36,481 nucleotides of DNA from Gemmatimonadales bacterium (GCA_020344755.1 CP070829.1:1436765-1473245), one strand, 5' to 3'; positions 27,228 through 35,811 are shown, counted from the stretch's first letter. Notes: generated by a model not told the origin, from the sequence alone. A program made the numbers and translations.

Positions 27228-28083
27228 GGTCCGCCAGGGCGTCCAGGGGGAACCGGGAGGTGTCTTCGAGGATCGCCGCCAGGATCCGGGCATAGTGGTG
27301 GACCAGCGCACGGCCCATCTCGGCGGTGGCCCGCGAGGCATCGCCGGTGACCCCGGCGGGATTGAGGTCCCGGGCGGTCCACGCAAAGGGCGCGATGCCC
27401 TCCGGTGCGACGAAGCTCAGGGTCCTCGCCAGCACTTCACCCAGGGAGTGAAAGGGTCGGATCTCGGCGACCCGTACCCGGTCCGGATGGAGGTAGAGCA
27501 TCATGGCCGTCTCCACCGCTCCACCGTGGAGGCCGTGGATCCACTCCTCCTCGGGAAGATCCAGCCCTTCAGGGCGTGGGAACCGGAAGTAGTTGGCCTT
27601 GACCACCAGCATCCGGTGGTCCACTCGCAGCCGGAGGGCAGCGGTGTCCAGGACGGCCTTGTTGCCCCCGTGACTGTTGAAGAGAAGGAGACGGCGGACT
27701 CCCTGGGCCACCAGATCCCGCCCGACGGCGACGACCTCCTCCTCCAGTTCGTGGGCACTCCGGGAGAGGGTGCCCGGCCACTCCTCGTGCTCCAGGCTGG
27801 CTCCCACCGATCGCATGGGGAGTCGGTAGGCCGGGTCACCGGGGTCCAGTGCGTGCAGCGCACGCCCGAGAATCCCCTCGCCGATGTCCACGTCGGTGGA
27901 GAGGGGAAGGTGGGGACCGTGTTGCTCGGTGGCGGCGAGAGGGAGGACGACCACGGGATCGCCTGCCGATGCGCGCTCCCGCTGCTGGAGGGATAGGAGA
28001 TCCCAGCGGCGCCCGGGTCCGGGACTGCTCCGGTGGATCTGCACCCCACCCACGGCATCCCCACCCGCGCCGACGCCACTCAC
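27217..28083 (-). CDS. creatininase-family amidohydrolase
   Basis: This 288-residue metal-dependent hydrolase has VVVLPLAATEQHGPHLPLSTDVDIG, which carries the Glu, His and Asp metal ligands, and NSHGGN, the second family motif. HGGAVETAMMLYLHPDRV matches the third, with Ala where Glu is common (HAGExETS). The family contains creatininase, the archaeal formamidopyrimidine deformylase ArfB and mycofactocin MftE. In a locus with GTP cyclohydrolase and RibD-type reductase, an ArfB-like cleavage of a pyrimidine intermediate is attractive, but sequence alone does not decide. The start is GTG 28083, sharing GTGA with the upstream FkbM stop. An Arg/Pro-rich open frame further upstream is not part of it. 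Confidence 0.9.
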   Translation of the reverse strand: MSGVGAGGDAVGGVQIHRSSPGPGRRWDLLSLQQRERASAGDPVVVLPLAATEQHGPHLPLSTDVDIGEGILGRALHALDPGDPAYRLPMRSVGASLEHEEWPGTLSRSAHELEEEVVAVGRDLVAQGVRRLLLFNSHGGNKAVLDTAALRLRVDHRMLVVKANYFRFPRPEGLDLPEEEWIHGLHGGAVETAMMLYLHPDRVRVAEIRPFHSLGEVLARTLSFVAPEGIAPFAWTARDLNPAGVTGDASRATAEMGRALVHHYARILAAILEDTSRFPLDALADRDL

Positions 28084-28829
28084 CGTCTTCCCTCTCGAAG
28101 GCGGGCGTAGAGGTCCCCGGAGGAGGACCCACCCGCCCCGAGTCGAAGCCACTCCCGGATCTCGACGCTGGTCTGCCAGTTCGGGAAGACGAACCGGCGC
28201 TCCTCTCCCGGAATCACGTTGAACTCGTAGTCCCCCAGCTCCGCCAGGCGGTCGATACAGCCCTCAGTGACGTCCAGGCTTCCGGACACCCACTCCACGG
28301 AAAGGCAGGCGATGGGGCGGGACAGACCCGTCAGTACCTCAACCTCGAAGCCTTCCACGTCGATCTTGCAGAAGCGGGGCTCTCCAAACTCGCGGATGAG
28401 CTCGTCCAGGGTCGTGACCGATACGTCCACCGTCCGCCCCCACTGGACCCTGCGAAAGGTGGGATTGACCTCGCCGATCCGTGCCCGCCACCCCGCCGCC
28501 AGGGTCGAGACCGTGGGGTGGGTATCGCTCACCGCCAGGGGCGCGGTCCCAGGCGCGGCGCCGACGGCGTATTGGCGGATCACCACGCCGGGACGACGTC
28601 CCACCAATCGGCGCAGCCAAGGGACCAACTCCGGCTGGGGCTCCACGGCCACGACCTGGGCGCCCAGCGATGCGAAGGCCGCCGTCCGGTCACCCAGGTG
28701 GGCCCCGACATCGAAGACCAGGTCCCCGGCTCCGACGAAAGGGGCATAGAGGCGCCGGAGCCTGGGCTGACGTCCGGGCCGCCAGTAGACGATCACGGAG
28801 CGGAGGAGCCCCAAACTTCGGCGGATCAC
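28080..28829 (-). CDS. FkbM-family SAM-dependent methyltransferase
   Basis: The protein has 249 residues. The SAM loop is VFDVGAHLGDRTAAFASLGA, followed by VVAVEPQPELVPWLRRLV. The family-typical FCKIDVEGFEVEVLTGL is near residue 150. FkbM-type enzymes usually methylate hydroxyl groups of sugars or polyketides. The GTG start at 28829 overlaps the cytochrome b561 stop (GTGA) and the stop overlaps the creatininase start, so translation is coupled on both sides. It could methylate the glycan or the aromatic part of the product. No membrane segment is seen. Confidence 0.9.
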   Translation of the reverse strand: MIRRSLGLLRSVIVYWRPGRQPRLRRLYAPFVGAGDLVFDVGAHLGDRTAAFASLGAQVVAVEPQPELVPWLRRLVGRRPGVVIRQYAVGAAPGTAPLAVSDTHPTVSTLAAGWRARIGEVNPTFRRVQWGRTVDVSVTTLDELIREFGEPRFCKIDVEGFEVEVLTGLSRPIACLSVEWVSGSLDVTEGCIDRLAELGDYEFNVIPGEERRFVFPNWQTSVEIREWLRLGAGGSSSGDLYARLREGRR

Positions 28830-29374
28830 GGGCCCGCATCCCCTCGCCAGGGGGGCCACATGCGCCAGAGCACACGGTTCCGGAGCACGAGGGTGTGCTG
28901 GAGAACCGCACCCACATGGAGAGCCAGAAGCGCCACGAGGACGTAGCCGAGGAACTTGTGGACCACGGACAATCGAGTGGCCAGTTGCGAGTTCTCCCCC
29001 ACCAGGGGGGGGAACCCCAGGGCGTCCAGAAGCTCGATCGGGAATCCGCCGCCCACTGTACGCACGTACCCGGTGACGGCCATGACCCCCACCATGACAT
29101 AGAGGAGGCGGTGGGAGGCGTGGGCGATACGCCGCTCCAGGGCCGGAATGGCCTCGGGAAGTGGCGGGGCCGGCGGCCCCACCACCCGCCAAAGGAGCCG
29201 GGCCATCAGGGTCACGAAGATCAGTACGCCCAGGCCCTTGTGGGTGATGTACAAGGCGTCGGAGAGGCCCCGGAATCCCTCGCTCGTCATGGCGATGCCC
29301 ACCGGGAGCTGGGCCAGGATCATGGCGGCCATGAGCCAATGGAAGACCCGGCTGGGGCGAGGGTAGCCCTTCAT
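28826..29374 (-). CDS. cytochrome b561 (di-heme, four-helix)
   Basis: This 182-residue integral membrane protein of the CybB type has four hydrophobic helices. Heme-ligand histidines are expected at H12 (FHWLM), H45 (ITHKGLG), the AHASH helix and VHKFLGY/LHVGAVLQH. Such proteins accept electrons from ubiquinol or a periplasmic partner. ATGA overlap joins it to the LTA-synthase-like gene upstream, and GTGA overlap joins it to FkbM downstream. In this setting it may serve an envelope redox step on the exported product; this is inference. Confidence 0.92.
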   Translation of the reverse strand: MKGYPRPSRVFHWLMAAMILAQLPVGIAMTSEGFRGLSDALYITHKGLGVLIFVTLMARLLWRVVGPPAPPLPEAIPALERRIAHASHRLLYVMVGVMAVTGYVRTVGGGFPIELLDALGFPPLVGENSQLATRLSVVHKFLGYVLVALLALHVGAVLQHTLVLRNRVLWRMWPPWRGDAGP

Positions 29375-31023
29375 TCCTGGGCCACCACCGCGTAGGGCTC
29401 GCTGTAGGCGGAGACGAACCAGTGGCGGAACGCGTCCATGCGCCGAGGCGAGGACTCGATAGAAGGGGTGGCTCCGAGCGTGAACCCCCAGTCCAGGAAG
29501 GGGCCCAGGAGCTCCGGTGAGGTGGCCATGACGTGGACCGGGACCGCCCGGCTCGCCGAGTCTCCGGTGATGAGCGGAGCGGGCTGGTGATCCCCCATGG
29601 CGACGAGGAGCGTGCCCTCGTCCAGGTAGCGAAGGGCATATCCGGACAGGGCGTCCAGCGCGTAGCCCACCGACCGGGCGTAGTGCTCCCGCACCCGATC
29701 CACGTCGCGCCAGAGCTCCTCGGGCGACTCACCGGCGTCCTTCCAGCGCTGGAAGACCCGTCCATTCCCGATCGCGTCCCAGTCATCCAGGACCTCCAGG
29801 ATCGGGGTCCAGGGGGCGTGGCTGCTGATGAGACCCAGCTCGGCGAAGAGCGGTCGACCGTCGCCTCCGGCACGGATGGTGTTCTCCAGGAACGACCAGG
29901 TGAACTGATCGGGCATGGTGACCCAGTTCAGGGGAGGACCGGCGTAGTCGATGTCGTGATACGTCCAGATCTGGTCGTAGCCCAGACGCTGCCCCTCGGG
30001 CCACGCCAGGGTGATGGCGGGCATGAGGGCGGCGGTCCGGTACCCGGCGGCCTCGAAGTCGTCGACCAGCGTGGCGCGGTCGCTGGCCATGAGGAGGTCG
30101 TACCGCAGCTGGTTTTCGAGCCAGAGGCCGCTCAGCACCGATCCATGACCCAGCCACGACATCCCGCCCTGGCTTGGAGCGACCAGGAGGCCCGTGGCCA
30201 CGTGGATTCCCGCCCGGTCGAATGCAGCTTCCATGGCCCTTAGCCGCGGCTGGACCAAGGGCGCGTACCGGGCGTCTTCCACGGCGGATACCCCGTACGA
30301 CTCAATGAACGCGAGAACGACGTCTCGGTTCCCCAGCCGGCCCAGGAAGCTGGGATCGGATCGGTACGCCCGGGGCGAGGCCGCCATCTCTGCAGAGAAT
30401 CGCTCACGCTCTCCCAGCATTCGGGTGAGGTGGGCGGACTGGTCCCGCACCAGCTGTACCGACGGAAGCGCGAAGACGACCCCCCGGGGATGGATCCAAC
30501 GCAGCGGAATCAGCAGGGTGCAGGCCGAAACCAGGAGGGCCCCGCGGAGCCACCAGTTGCCGGACAAGTCACGCATCCGGCCTCGGGGCCGGAGACTCGC
30601 CAGGAGCCGGTAAAGGCCCCAGGCGGCCGCGGCTCCCACCGCCCCGATCGCGGCCAACGCCACCGGGCCCCACCCGGCCCCCAGGTTGCCGTCGAGCAGG
30701 TGGGAGACGGATCGGACCAGTCGAACGTCCAGGTACAGGTTCAGCGGCCGGCCCAGGCTGAGGCGAGCCGTGGCATCCGCCAGGAGGAGGACCGCGAGCA
30801 CCACCGTCGTGGCCGACACGGTCAGGGCCAGGGCCCTGGACAGGCGGTGACGCGGGAGGACGAGAAACATCCCGACCACGATCCCGGCCTCCAGGGCGAA
30901 GAGATGGGGTCCGGGGCGACCGTGGACGATCCAGGAGGGAACGAGGAGGAGACAATTCAGGAGGACGAGGGTAGCCACACCCTTCACCCCGAATCGTTTC
31001 AACCTGGAGACGTCGCTGGACAC
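29371..31023 (-). CDS. LTA-synthase-like sulfatase/phosphoglycerol transferase family membrane protein
   Basis: The protein has 550 residues. Four or five N-terminal membrane helices (residues 10-190) are followed by an exterior alkaline-phosphatase-fold domain. Metal-ligand signatures are VLAFIESYG (Glu) and VAMGDHQPAP (Asp-His). The nucleophile region reads APSQGGMSWLGHGS; Ser appears where LtaS has Thr, so transferase activity is probable but unproved. In Gram-negatives, OpgB of this fold transfers phosphoglycerol from phosphatidylglycerol to periplasmic glucans, which fits the divergent opgG gene. The GTG start at 31023 is the first sensible start before the helices; upstream frame sequence is shadow. 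It is the first gene of a five-gene overlapping minus-strand operon. Confidence 0.85.
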   Translation of the reverse strand: MSSDVSRLKRFGVKGVATLVLLNCLLLVPSWIVHGRPGPHLFALEAGIVVGMFLVLPRHRLSRALALTVSATTVVLAVLLLADATARLSLGRPLNLYLDVRLVRSVSHLLDGNLGAGWGPVALAAIGAVGAAAAWGLYRLLASLRPRGRMRDLSGNWWLRGALLVSACTLLIPLRWIHPRGVVFALPSVQLVRDQSAHLTRMLGERERFSAEMAASPRAYRSDPSFLGRLGNRDVVLAFIESYGVSAVEDARYAPLVQPRLRAMEAAFDRAGIHVATGLLVAPSQGGMSWLGHGSVLSGLWLENQLRYDLLMASDRATLVDDFEAAGYRTAALMPAITLAWPEGQRLGYDQIWTYHDIDYAGPPLNWVTMPDQFTWSFLENTIRAGGDGRPLFAELGLISSHAPWTPILEVLDDWDAIGNGRVFQRWKDAGESPEELWRDVDRVREHYARSVGYALDALSGYALRYLDEGTLLVAMGDHQPAPLITGDSASRAVPVHVMATSPELLGPFLDWGFTLGATPSIESSPRRMDAFRHWFVSAYSEPYAVVAQE

Positions 31024-31042
31024 GGTTCTCGCTCGCTCTCGA

Positions 31043-32716
31043 ATGCTGGTGTGCGCCCTTGCCCTGGGCCTCGCCACCGCCTGCTCCCAGGACTCCCTCT
31101 CGCCGCCGGACGCCACGTACGACGGTGTCTGGCAGGAGGTGGTCCGGCAAGCCCGCGAGCGGGCGCGGGCACCCTTCCGAGCCCCCGATTCCACCCTCTC
31201 TCGGAACGCGGCGAACCTCTCCTATGGTCAGATGAGGGGCATAAGGTTCCGTTCCGACGGTGCGGCCTGGCGGGACGAAGCATCGTTCCAGCTCCAGTTC
31301 TTCCATCCCGGAGGTGCCTTTCGCACCCCGGTGCGAATCCACCTGGTGGAGGACGATTCGGTCCGCCCGCTGCCCTTCGATCCAGCGCTCTTCCACTTCG
31401 GGGACGAGGTGGCTGGGCTGGACCTGACCCTTCCGCCGGAAGCGGGATACGCCGGATTCCGGATCCTGCACCCCATGAACGACCGGGCCCGCTGGGACGA
31501 GGTGGTCTCGTTCCTCGGGGCCTCCTACTTCCGCCTCCTGGGTCCCGAACAGGTCTACGGGCTGTCTTCCCGCGGTCTCGCGGTGAACGTGGCCGATCCG
31601 GAGGGAGAGGAATTCCCGGATTTCGTCGCCTTCTGGCTGGTCAAGCCGGCCCCGGGGGATCGGTCCATGACCTTCTTCGGGCTCCTGGATGGCCCATCGG
31701 TGTCCGGCGCCTACCGCTTTCGACTGACGCCGGGGACGCCGTCCGGAATCGAGTCAAAGGCAGGATCTTCCCCCCCCGGGGACCCGGAAGCTCGCGCGGG
31801 GGCAGCGGCCGGCGGTCGCTCCGGGGATGACGGGGCGGGCACCGTCCTGGCGGTCGAGGCCCGGCTCTTCGCCCGTAGGGACGTCCGCAAGCTCGGCGTC
31901 GCAGCGCTGACCAGCATGTACCTCCACGGGACCTTCCGGTCCGGCGGGGACGACGACTTCCGCCCGCGAGTCCACGATTCGGAGGGACTGCTCATGCACA
32001 CGGGACGAGGCGAATGGATCTGGCGGCCCCTCACCAACGGGGCCTCCCTCCGGGTGACGTCGCTCCGTGACGAGGCTCCCGGAGGCTTTGGCCTCGCCCA
32101 GCGAGAGCGGAGGTTCGAGAGCTACCTGGACCTCGAGGCCCTCTACCATCGGCGCCCGAGCCAGTGGGTCGCGGTGGATGGAGGCGACTGGGGATCGGGC
32201 GGGGTGGAGCTGGTGGAGTTTCCCACCGCGTCGGAGTTCAACGACAACATCGTGGCCTACTGGTCCCCCGATGGCGCAATGAAGGAAGGAGAAGAGCGGA
32301 CCTTCCGCTATCGCCTCGTGACCTTCCGGGAGCGTTTCGAGGGCGGCTCCCTTCCCGGCGGCGACCTGGAGGGTCAGTCGCTGGGTCAGGTGGTCCGGAC
32401 CCGCATCGGCTGGGACGGACTGCCCGGGCAGTCCGATCCCGCCCCCAGGAGCCAGCGCCGGGTGGTGGTGGATTTCCAGGGTGGGCCATTGGAGCGCTTG
32501 GGCCCCACCGATTCGGTGGAGGCGGTGGTTCAGACTTCGTCGGGGACGATCTCGGAACTCCTCGTTCTCCCCACGCCGGGCGGCGGTCGTCGGGCCACCT
32601 TCTCGCTTCGTCCCCGGAGTGGGAAAGGCGCCGACATCCGGCTCTACCTCCGGCGGGCCGGAGAGGTCGTGACGGAGACCTGGAGCTATCTCTGGGAGCC
32701 GGGTCTTGCCCACTGA
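31043..32716 (+). CDS. opgG: OpgG/MdoG-family periplasmic glucan biosynthesis lipoprotein
   Basis: The protein has 557 residues. The N-terminus has hydrophobic LVCALALGLATAC, a plausible lipobox, so it is probably membrane-anchored. Family segments include YDGVWQEVVRQARERA near the start, NLSYGQMRGIRFR, FGASYFR-like FLGASYFRLLG and GLAVNVADPEGEEFPDF. ALTSMYLHG and WIWRPLTNG follow in the second half. An insertion of about 28 residues rich in Gly, Ala and Ser (near 31755-31845) lies before VLAVEARLFARRDVRKLG. The start is only 19 bases from the divergent LTA-like start. The 3' end overlaps the opgH-type frame by 11 bases. It probably helps build or branch beta-glucan chains in the periplasm. 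Confidence 0.92.
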   Translation: MLVCALALGLATACSQDSLSPPDATYDGVWQEVVRQARERARAPFRAPDSTLSRNAANLSYGQMRGIRFRSDGAAWRDEASFQLQFFHPGGAFRTPVRIHLVEDDSVRPLPFDPALFHFGDEVAGLDLTLPPEAGYAGFRILHPMNDRARWDEVVSFLGASYFRLLGPEQVYGLSSRGLAVNVADPEGEEFPDFVAFWLVKPAPGDRSMTFFGLLDGPSVSGAYRFRLTPGTPSGIESKAGSSPPGDPEARAGAAAGGRSGDDGAGTVLAVEARLFARRDVRKLGVAALTSMYLHGTFRSGGDDDFRPRVHDSEGLLMHTGRGEWIWRPLTNGASLRVTSLRDEAPGGFGLAQRERRFESYLDLEALYHRRPSQWVAVDGGDWGSGGVELVEFPTASEFNDNIVAYWSPDGAMKEGEERTFRYRLVTFRERFEGGSLPGGDLEGQSLGQVVRTRIGWDGLPGQSDPAPRSQRRVVVDFQGGPLERLGPTDSVEAVVQTSSGTISELLVLPTPGGGRRATFSLRPRSGKGADIRLYLRRAGEVVTETWSYLWEPGLAH

Positions 32717-35700
32717 CGGCGTCCGGATTCCCGGATTGAAGCTCCGGTGGGGGGGCTTCGTCGGTCTGGTCCTCGTTACCGCCGGGGCGGGAACGTGGAT
32801 GATGGCCCGTATCGTGGCAGGGTCTGGCCTGACCCTCCTCGAGGGTCTGATTCTGGCTCTCTTCGTTCCGACCTTCGCCTGGATCGTGGTGCCCTTCTGG
32901 ACCGCGGTGGCGGGGTTCCTCCTGAAGGCGCTCGGACGGGATCCCCTTTCGCTCCGGCGCCGGTACGGAGCGGATCCCGGGGTGGCGGCTCCGCGGGCCT
33001 CCAACTCGCCCACCGCGCTGGTCGTTCCCATCTACAACGAGGACCCCCGGTCGGTGGAGGCCCGGCTGTCTGCCATGGCGCGCTCACTCGAGGCGGAGGG
33101 AGCGGCACCCGGATTCCACGTCCACATCCTGAGCGACACGAACCGGCCCGAGGTGGCGCGGGCGGAGGAGGCGGCCTGGACCCGTCTCCAGGGCAGCCAC
33201 CCGGGGCTGGTGTTCTACTACCGCCGCCGCGGCGAGAATTCCGGCCGGAAAGCAGGGAACATTGCGGAGTTCTGCGAGCGCTGTGGCGAGGACTACACCT
33301 TCATGGTGGTCCTGGACGCGGACAGCGTCATGTCCGCGTCGACCCTCATGCGGCTCGTGGCCCGCATGGAGGCCAACCCCCGGGTGGCGCTGATCCAGAC
33401 CGTGCCCCTCCCGGCGCGGCAGGAGACGCTCCTCGGCCGGTTCATCCAGTTCGCGGCGTGGGTCTATTCGCCGCTCCTCGCGACGGGACAGGCGTTCTGG
33501 TTCGGGGACGCAGCGAACTACTGGGGTCACAACGCCATCATGCGAGTGGACGCCTTCCGGACCCACGCCCGGCTTCCCGTTCTTCCCGGCCGACCTCCCT
33601 GGGGCGGAGAGATCCTGAGCCACGACTTCGTGGAAGCCGGCCTGCTGCGTCGTGCCGGCTGGGACGTGCTCCTGGATGCGGAGGCCGCCGAGAGCTTCGA
33701 GGAGCTCCCGGGCAACCTGGTGGACTATGCCCGGCGGGACCGCCGCTGGTCCCAGGGGAGCCTCCAGCACCTGCGGCTCGTGGGTCGGCCGGGGCTCCAT
33801 CCTTTGAGCCGGCTCCACTTCCTGCTCGGGGCCATGGGGTATCTCTCGTCCTTCCTCTGGCTGCTCATCCTGCTCGCGGGAACGGTCTACGTCTTCCTCC
33901 CTGATGCGGGGCGAAGGGGATGGTCGGTGGACCTCCCACTCCCCCCGGACCTGGTCTCCCTCCTGGCGGTGACTGCAGGGATCCTCTTCCTGCCGAAGAT
34001 CCTGGGGCTGCTCCTGGCTCTGGCTCGGCCCGAGCCCTTCCGGGGGAGGACGCGCCTCCTGCTCAGCGCCCTGGCGGAGACGGTGTTCTCGGTCCTCCTG
34101 GCTCCCGTCATGATGGTCTTCCACTCCCGGTTCGTGCTGGAGATCGTGCTGGGTCGCGATGCCGGGTGGGATGCCCAGACGCGAGGCGGTGGGGTGTTGC
34201 CGTGGATTGTGGCATTCCGACGCGGGGCCTCTCCTGCCCTCATGGGGATCGCGTGGGCCGGGGTGACCCTGCTGGTGAGCCCGGGCTTCCTGCTCTGGAT
34301 GAGCCCGATATTCGCCGGTCTCCTGGCGGCTCCGCTCCTCATCCGCTGGACCAGCGACCCGGCTCTGGGAACGAGCCTTCGGCGGCGTGGGCTTCTACTG
34401 GCGCCGTGCGAGACCGCTCCGGCCCCGGTCCTCACGGCGGTGGATGATCTACTCCGGGGACCCGGGGGCGTCACTCCCGGCCCGCGGACTCCGCGGTCCG
34501 TCCTGGGGGACCTCAACCGAGCCAACGGGGTTTTTGCCTCTCCGATCCGGCCGGCGGCATCCGCCGATCAACTTACAGGTGAACGCATGTTCAACGCGGA
34601 ACGTGGACTCTTCGAACTCCGGCGAGGCCGGACCCTCCTCGTGCTGGGTTCCGAGGGCGGGTCCGGCGCTCGTCACGCCCTCGTGGCCTCGGTGGAAGGC
34701 CTGAGCGACCGGGGCCTTCGCTCGCTGGAGACGTATGCGGACTCGGCACCTCGGCTGGTGGTGACCCGCCATCGGGCCTCGGCCATGGGGCTGGCCCCTG
34801 CAGCGGAAGACCAGGAGTCTCGGGCCACCTACATCGCTCCGCCCGCCGGATCGGCCGATTCGGTGGCCCTGTGCCTGGAGCGCGGGATCGCCATGGAAAC
34901 GGTCCGCCAATTGAGCGCCGGTCGTACGGGTCCCTGGGCTGGGGCACCCCCCACCCCGTGTGAGCATCTGGAAGCGGAGGCGTCGGGGCTCCGCCTGGCG
35001 CACCTGGGTCAACTCCTCCCCTCACTGATTTCGGTGCCGGTGTCGGATCCCGTCCCACCCATGCTGCAGCTCGAGCTGGAGCGCGGCGCGATCCTCTCGG
35101 TCCGGGCTTCGGAGGTCCGGGAGTTCGTGCGGGCCTCCAAGTCCGAGGTCGTGCGCGTGAGTGACGCTCCCGTCCCCCTCTCCGAGTCCGAGGACTCACG
35201 CTTCATCCTCTTCCGGGAGGCATGCGGACTGGGGGAGCACGTGGCGATTCTCGTGGGGGCCGAAGAGGAATGGCCGGACCCTCTGCCGGTTCGCTTCCAC
35301 TCTGCGTGCCTCACCGGCGATCTCTTCGGGAGCCTCCGCTGCGACTGCGGCGAACAGCTCCGGATGAGCATGGAGTACTTCGCCTCCCGGGGAGGTGGGG
35401 TCCTGTTGTACCTGGCGCAGGAGGGGCGAGGGATCGGCCTGGGGAACAAGTTCCGGGCCTACACCCTCCAGGAGACCGGTCTGGACACCATCGACGCCGA
35501 CGGGACGCTGGGGTTCGGAGCGGACGAGCGCCGCTACGACGTAGCGGTGAAGATCCTCCACGAGCTGGGGATCGGGCGCATCGAGCTACTGACGAACAAT
35601 CCGGAGAAGGTGGAGGCGGTCCGCTCGGCAGGGGTGGAAGTCGTTCGGCGGCGCCCCCTTCACGGGCAGCTCAACCGGTACAATCTGCCCTATGTCAGGG

Positions 35701-35765
35701 CCAAGGTGGATCGAGCCGGCCACTGGCTCCACGGCATGTTACGGCAGGGCGTGGCGGGAGGCTGA
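32706..35765 (+). CDS. fusion of OpgH-type glucan glucosyltransferase with GTP cyclohydrolase II
   Basis: This 1019-residue frame covers two enzymes. Residues 1-595 are OpgH-like: two N-terminal helices, VVPIYNEDP, DAD in VVLDADSVM, SHDFVEAGLL and RRDRRWSQGSLQHL (the Q-x-x-R-W type), then several C-terminal helices. A linker leads to residues 628-1019, a complete GTP cyclohydrolase II with an N-terminal degenerate domain (LRRGRTLLVLG). The zinc cysteines C868, C879 and C881 follow C-x10-C-x-C, and QEGRGIGLGNK, GADERRYD and LLTNNPEKVEAV are intact. The start is TTG 32706 inside the opgG end. An in-frame ATG at 34587 preceded by AGGTGA could also yield a free cyclohydrolase. An assembly error or lost stop codon cannot be excluded. 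Confidence 0.9.
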   Translation: MPTDGVRIPGLKLRWGGFVGLVLVTAGAGTWMMARIVAGSGLTLLEGLILALFVPTFAWIVVPFWTAVAGFLLKALGRDPLSLRRRYGADPGVAAPRASNSPTALVVPIYNEDPRSVEARLSAMARSLEAEGAAPGFHVHILSDTNRPEVARAEEAAWTRLQGSHPGLVFYYRRRGENSGRKAGNIAEFCERCGEDYTFMVVLDADSVMSASTLMRLVARMEANPRVALIQTVPLPARQETLLGRFIQFAAWVYSPLLATGQAFWFGDAANYWGHNAIMRVDAFRTHARLPVLPGRPPWGGEILSHDFVEAGLLRRAGWDVLLDAEAAESFEELPGNLVDYARRDRRWSQGSLQHLRLVGRPGLHPLSRLHFLLGAMGYLSSFLWLLILLAGTVYVFLPDAGRRGWSVDLPLPPDLVSLLAVTAGILFLPKILGLLLALARPEPFRGRTRLLLSALAETVFSVLLAPVMMVFHSRFVLEIVLGRDAGWDAQTRGGGVLPWIVAFRRGASPALMGIAWAGVTLLVSPGFLLWMSPIFAGLLAAPLLIRWTSDPALGTSLRRRGLLLAPCETAPAPVLTAVDDLLRGPGGVTPGPRTPRSVLGDLNRANGVFASPIRPAASADQLTGERMFNAERGLFELRRGRTLLVLGSEGGSGARHALVASVEGLSDRGLRSLETYADSAPRLVVTRHRASAMGLAPAAEDQESRATYIAPPAGSADSVALCLERGIAMETVRQLSAGRTGPWAGAPPTPCEHLEAEASGLRLAHLGQLLPSLISVPVSDPVPPMLQLELERGAILSVRASEVREFVRASKSEVVRVSDAPVPLSESEDSRFILFREACGLGEHVAILVGAEEEWPDPLPVRFHSACLTGDLFGSLRCDCGEQLRMSMEYFASRGGGVLLYLAQEGRGIGLGNKFRAYTLQETGLDTIDADGTLGFGADERRYDVAVKILHELGIGRIELLTNNPEKVEAVRSAGVEVVRRRPLHGQLNRYNLPYVRAKVDRAGHWLHGMLRQGVAGG
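34577..34589 (+). promoter_or_regulatory. possible internal ribosome-binding site and start for the GTP cyclohydrolase II part
   Basis: AGGTGA at 34577-34582 lies four bases before the in-frame ATG 34587, exactly where the cyclohydrolase family homology begins (MFNAERGLFELRRGR). This is compatible with either a relic of two formerly separate genes or dual translation. No stop codon lies between it and the OpgH part. Confidence 0.55.
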
Positions 35766-35811
35766 GCCGGAAAGGTCGGGGAGGAGACGGCCTCCACCCC
35801 CGGACAGCTTT

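Noticed and set aside
28830..29873. Extended N-terminus of the FkbM frame
   Set aside because: The extension is the cytochrome and LTA-like genes read in another frame; GTG 28829 begins the recognisable protein.
31755..31845. Gly/Ala/Ser insertion in OpgG as a frameshift
   Set aside because: It is in frame with conserved sequence directly on both sides; a surface loop is the simpler explanation.
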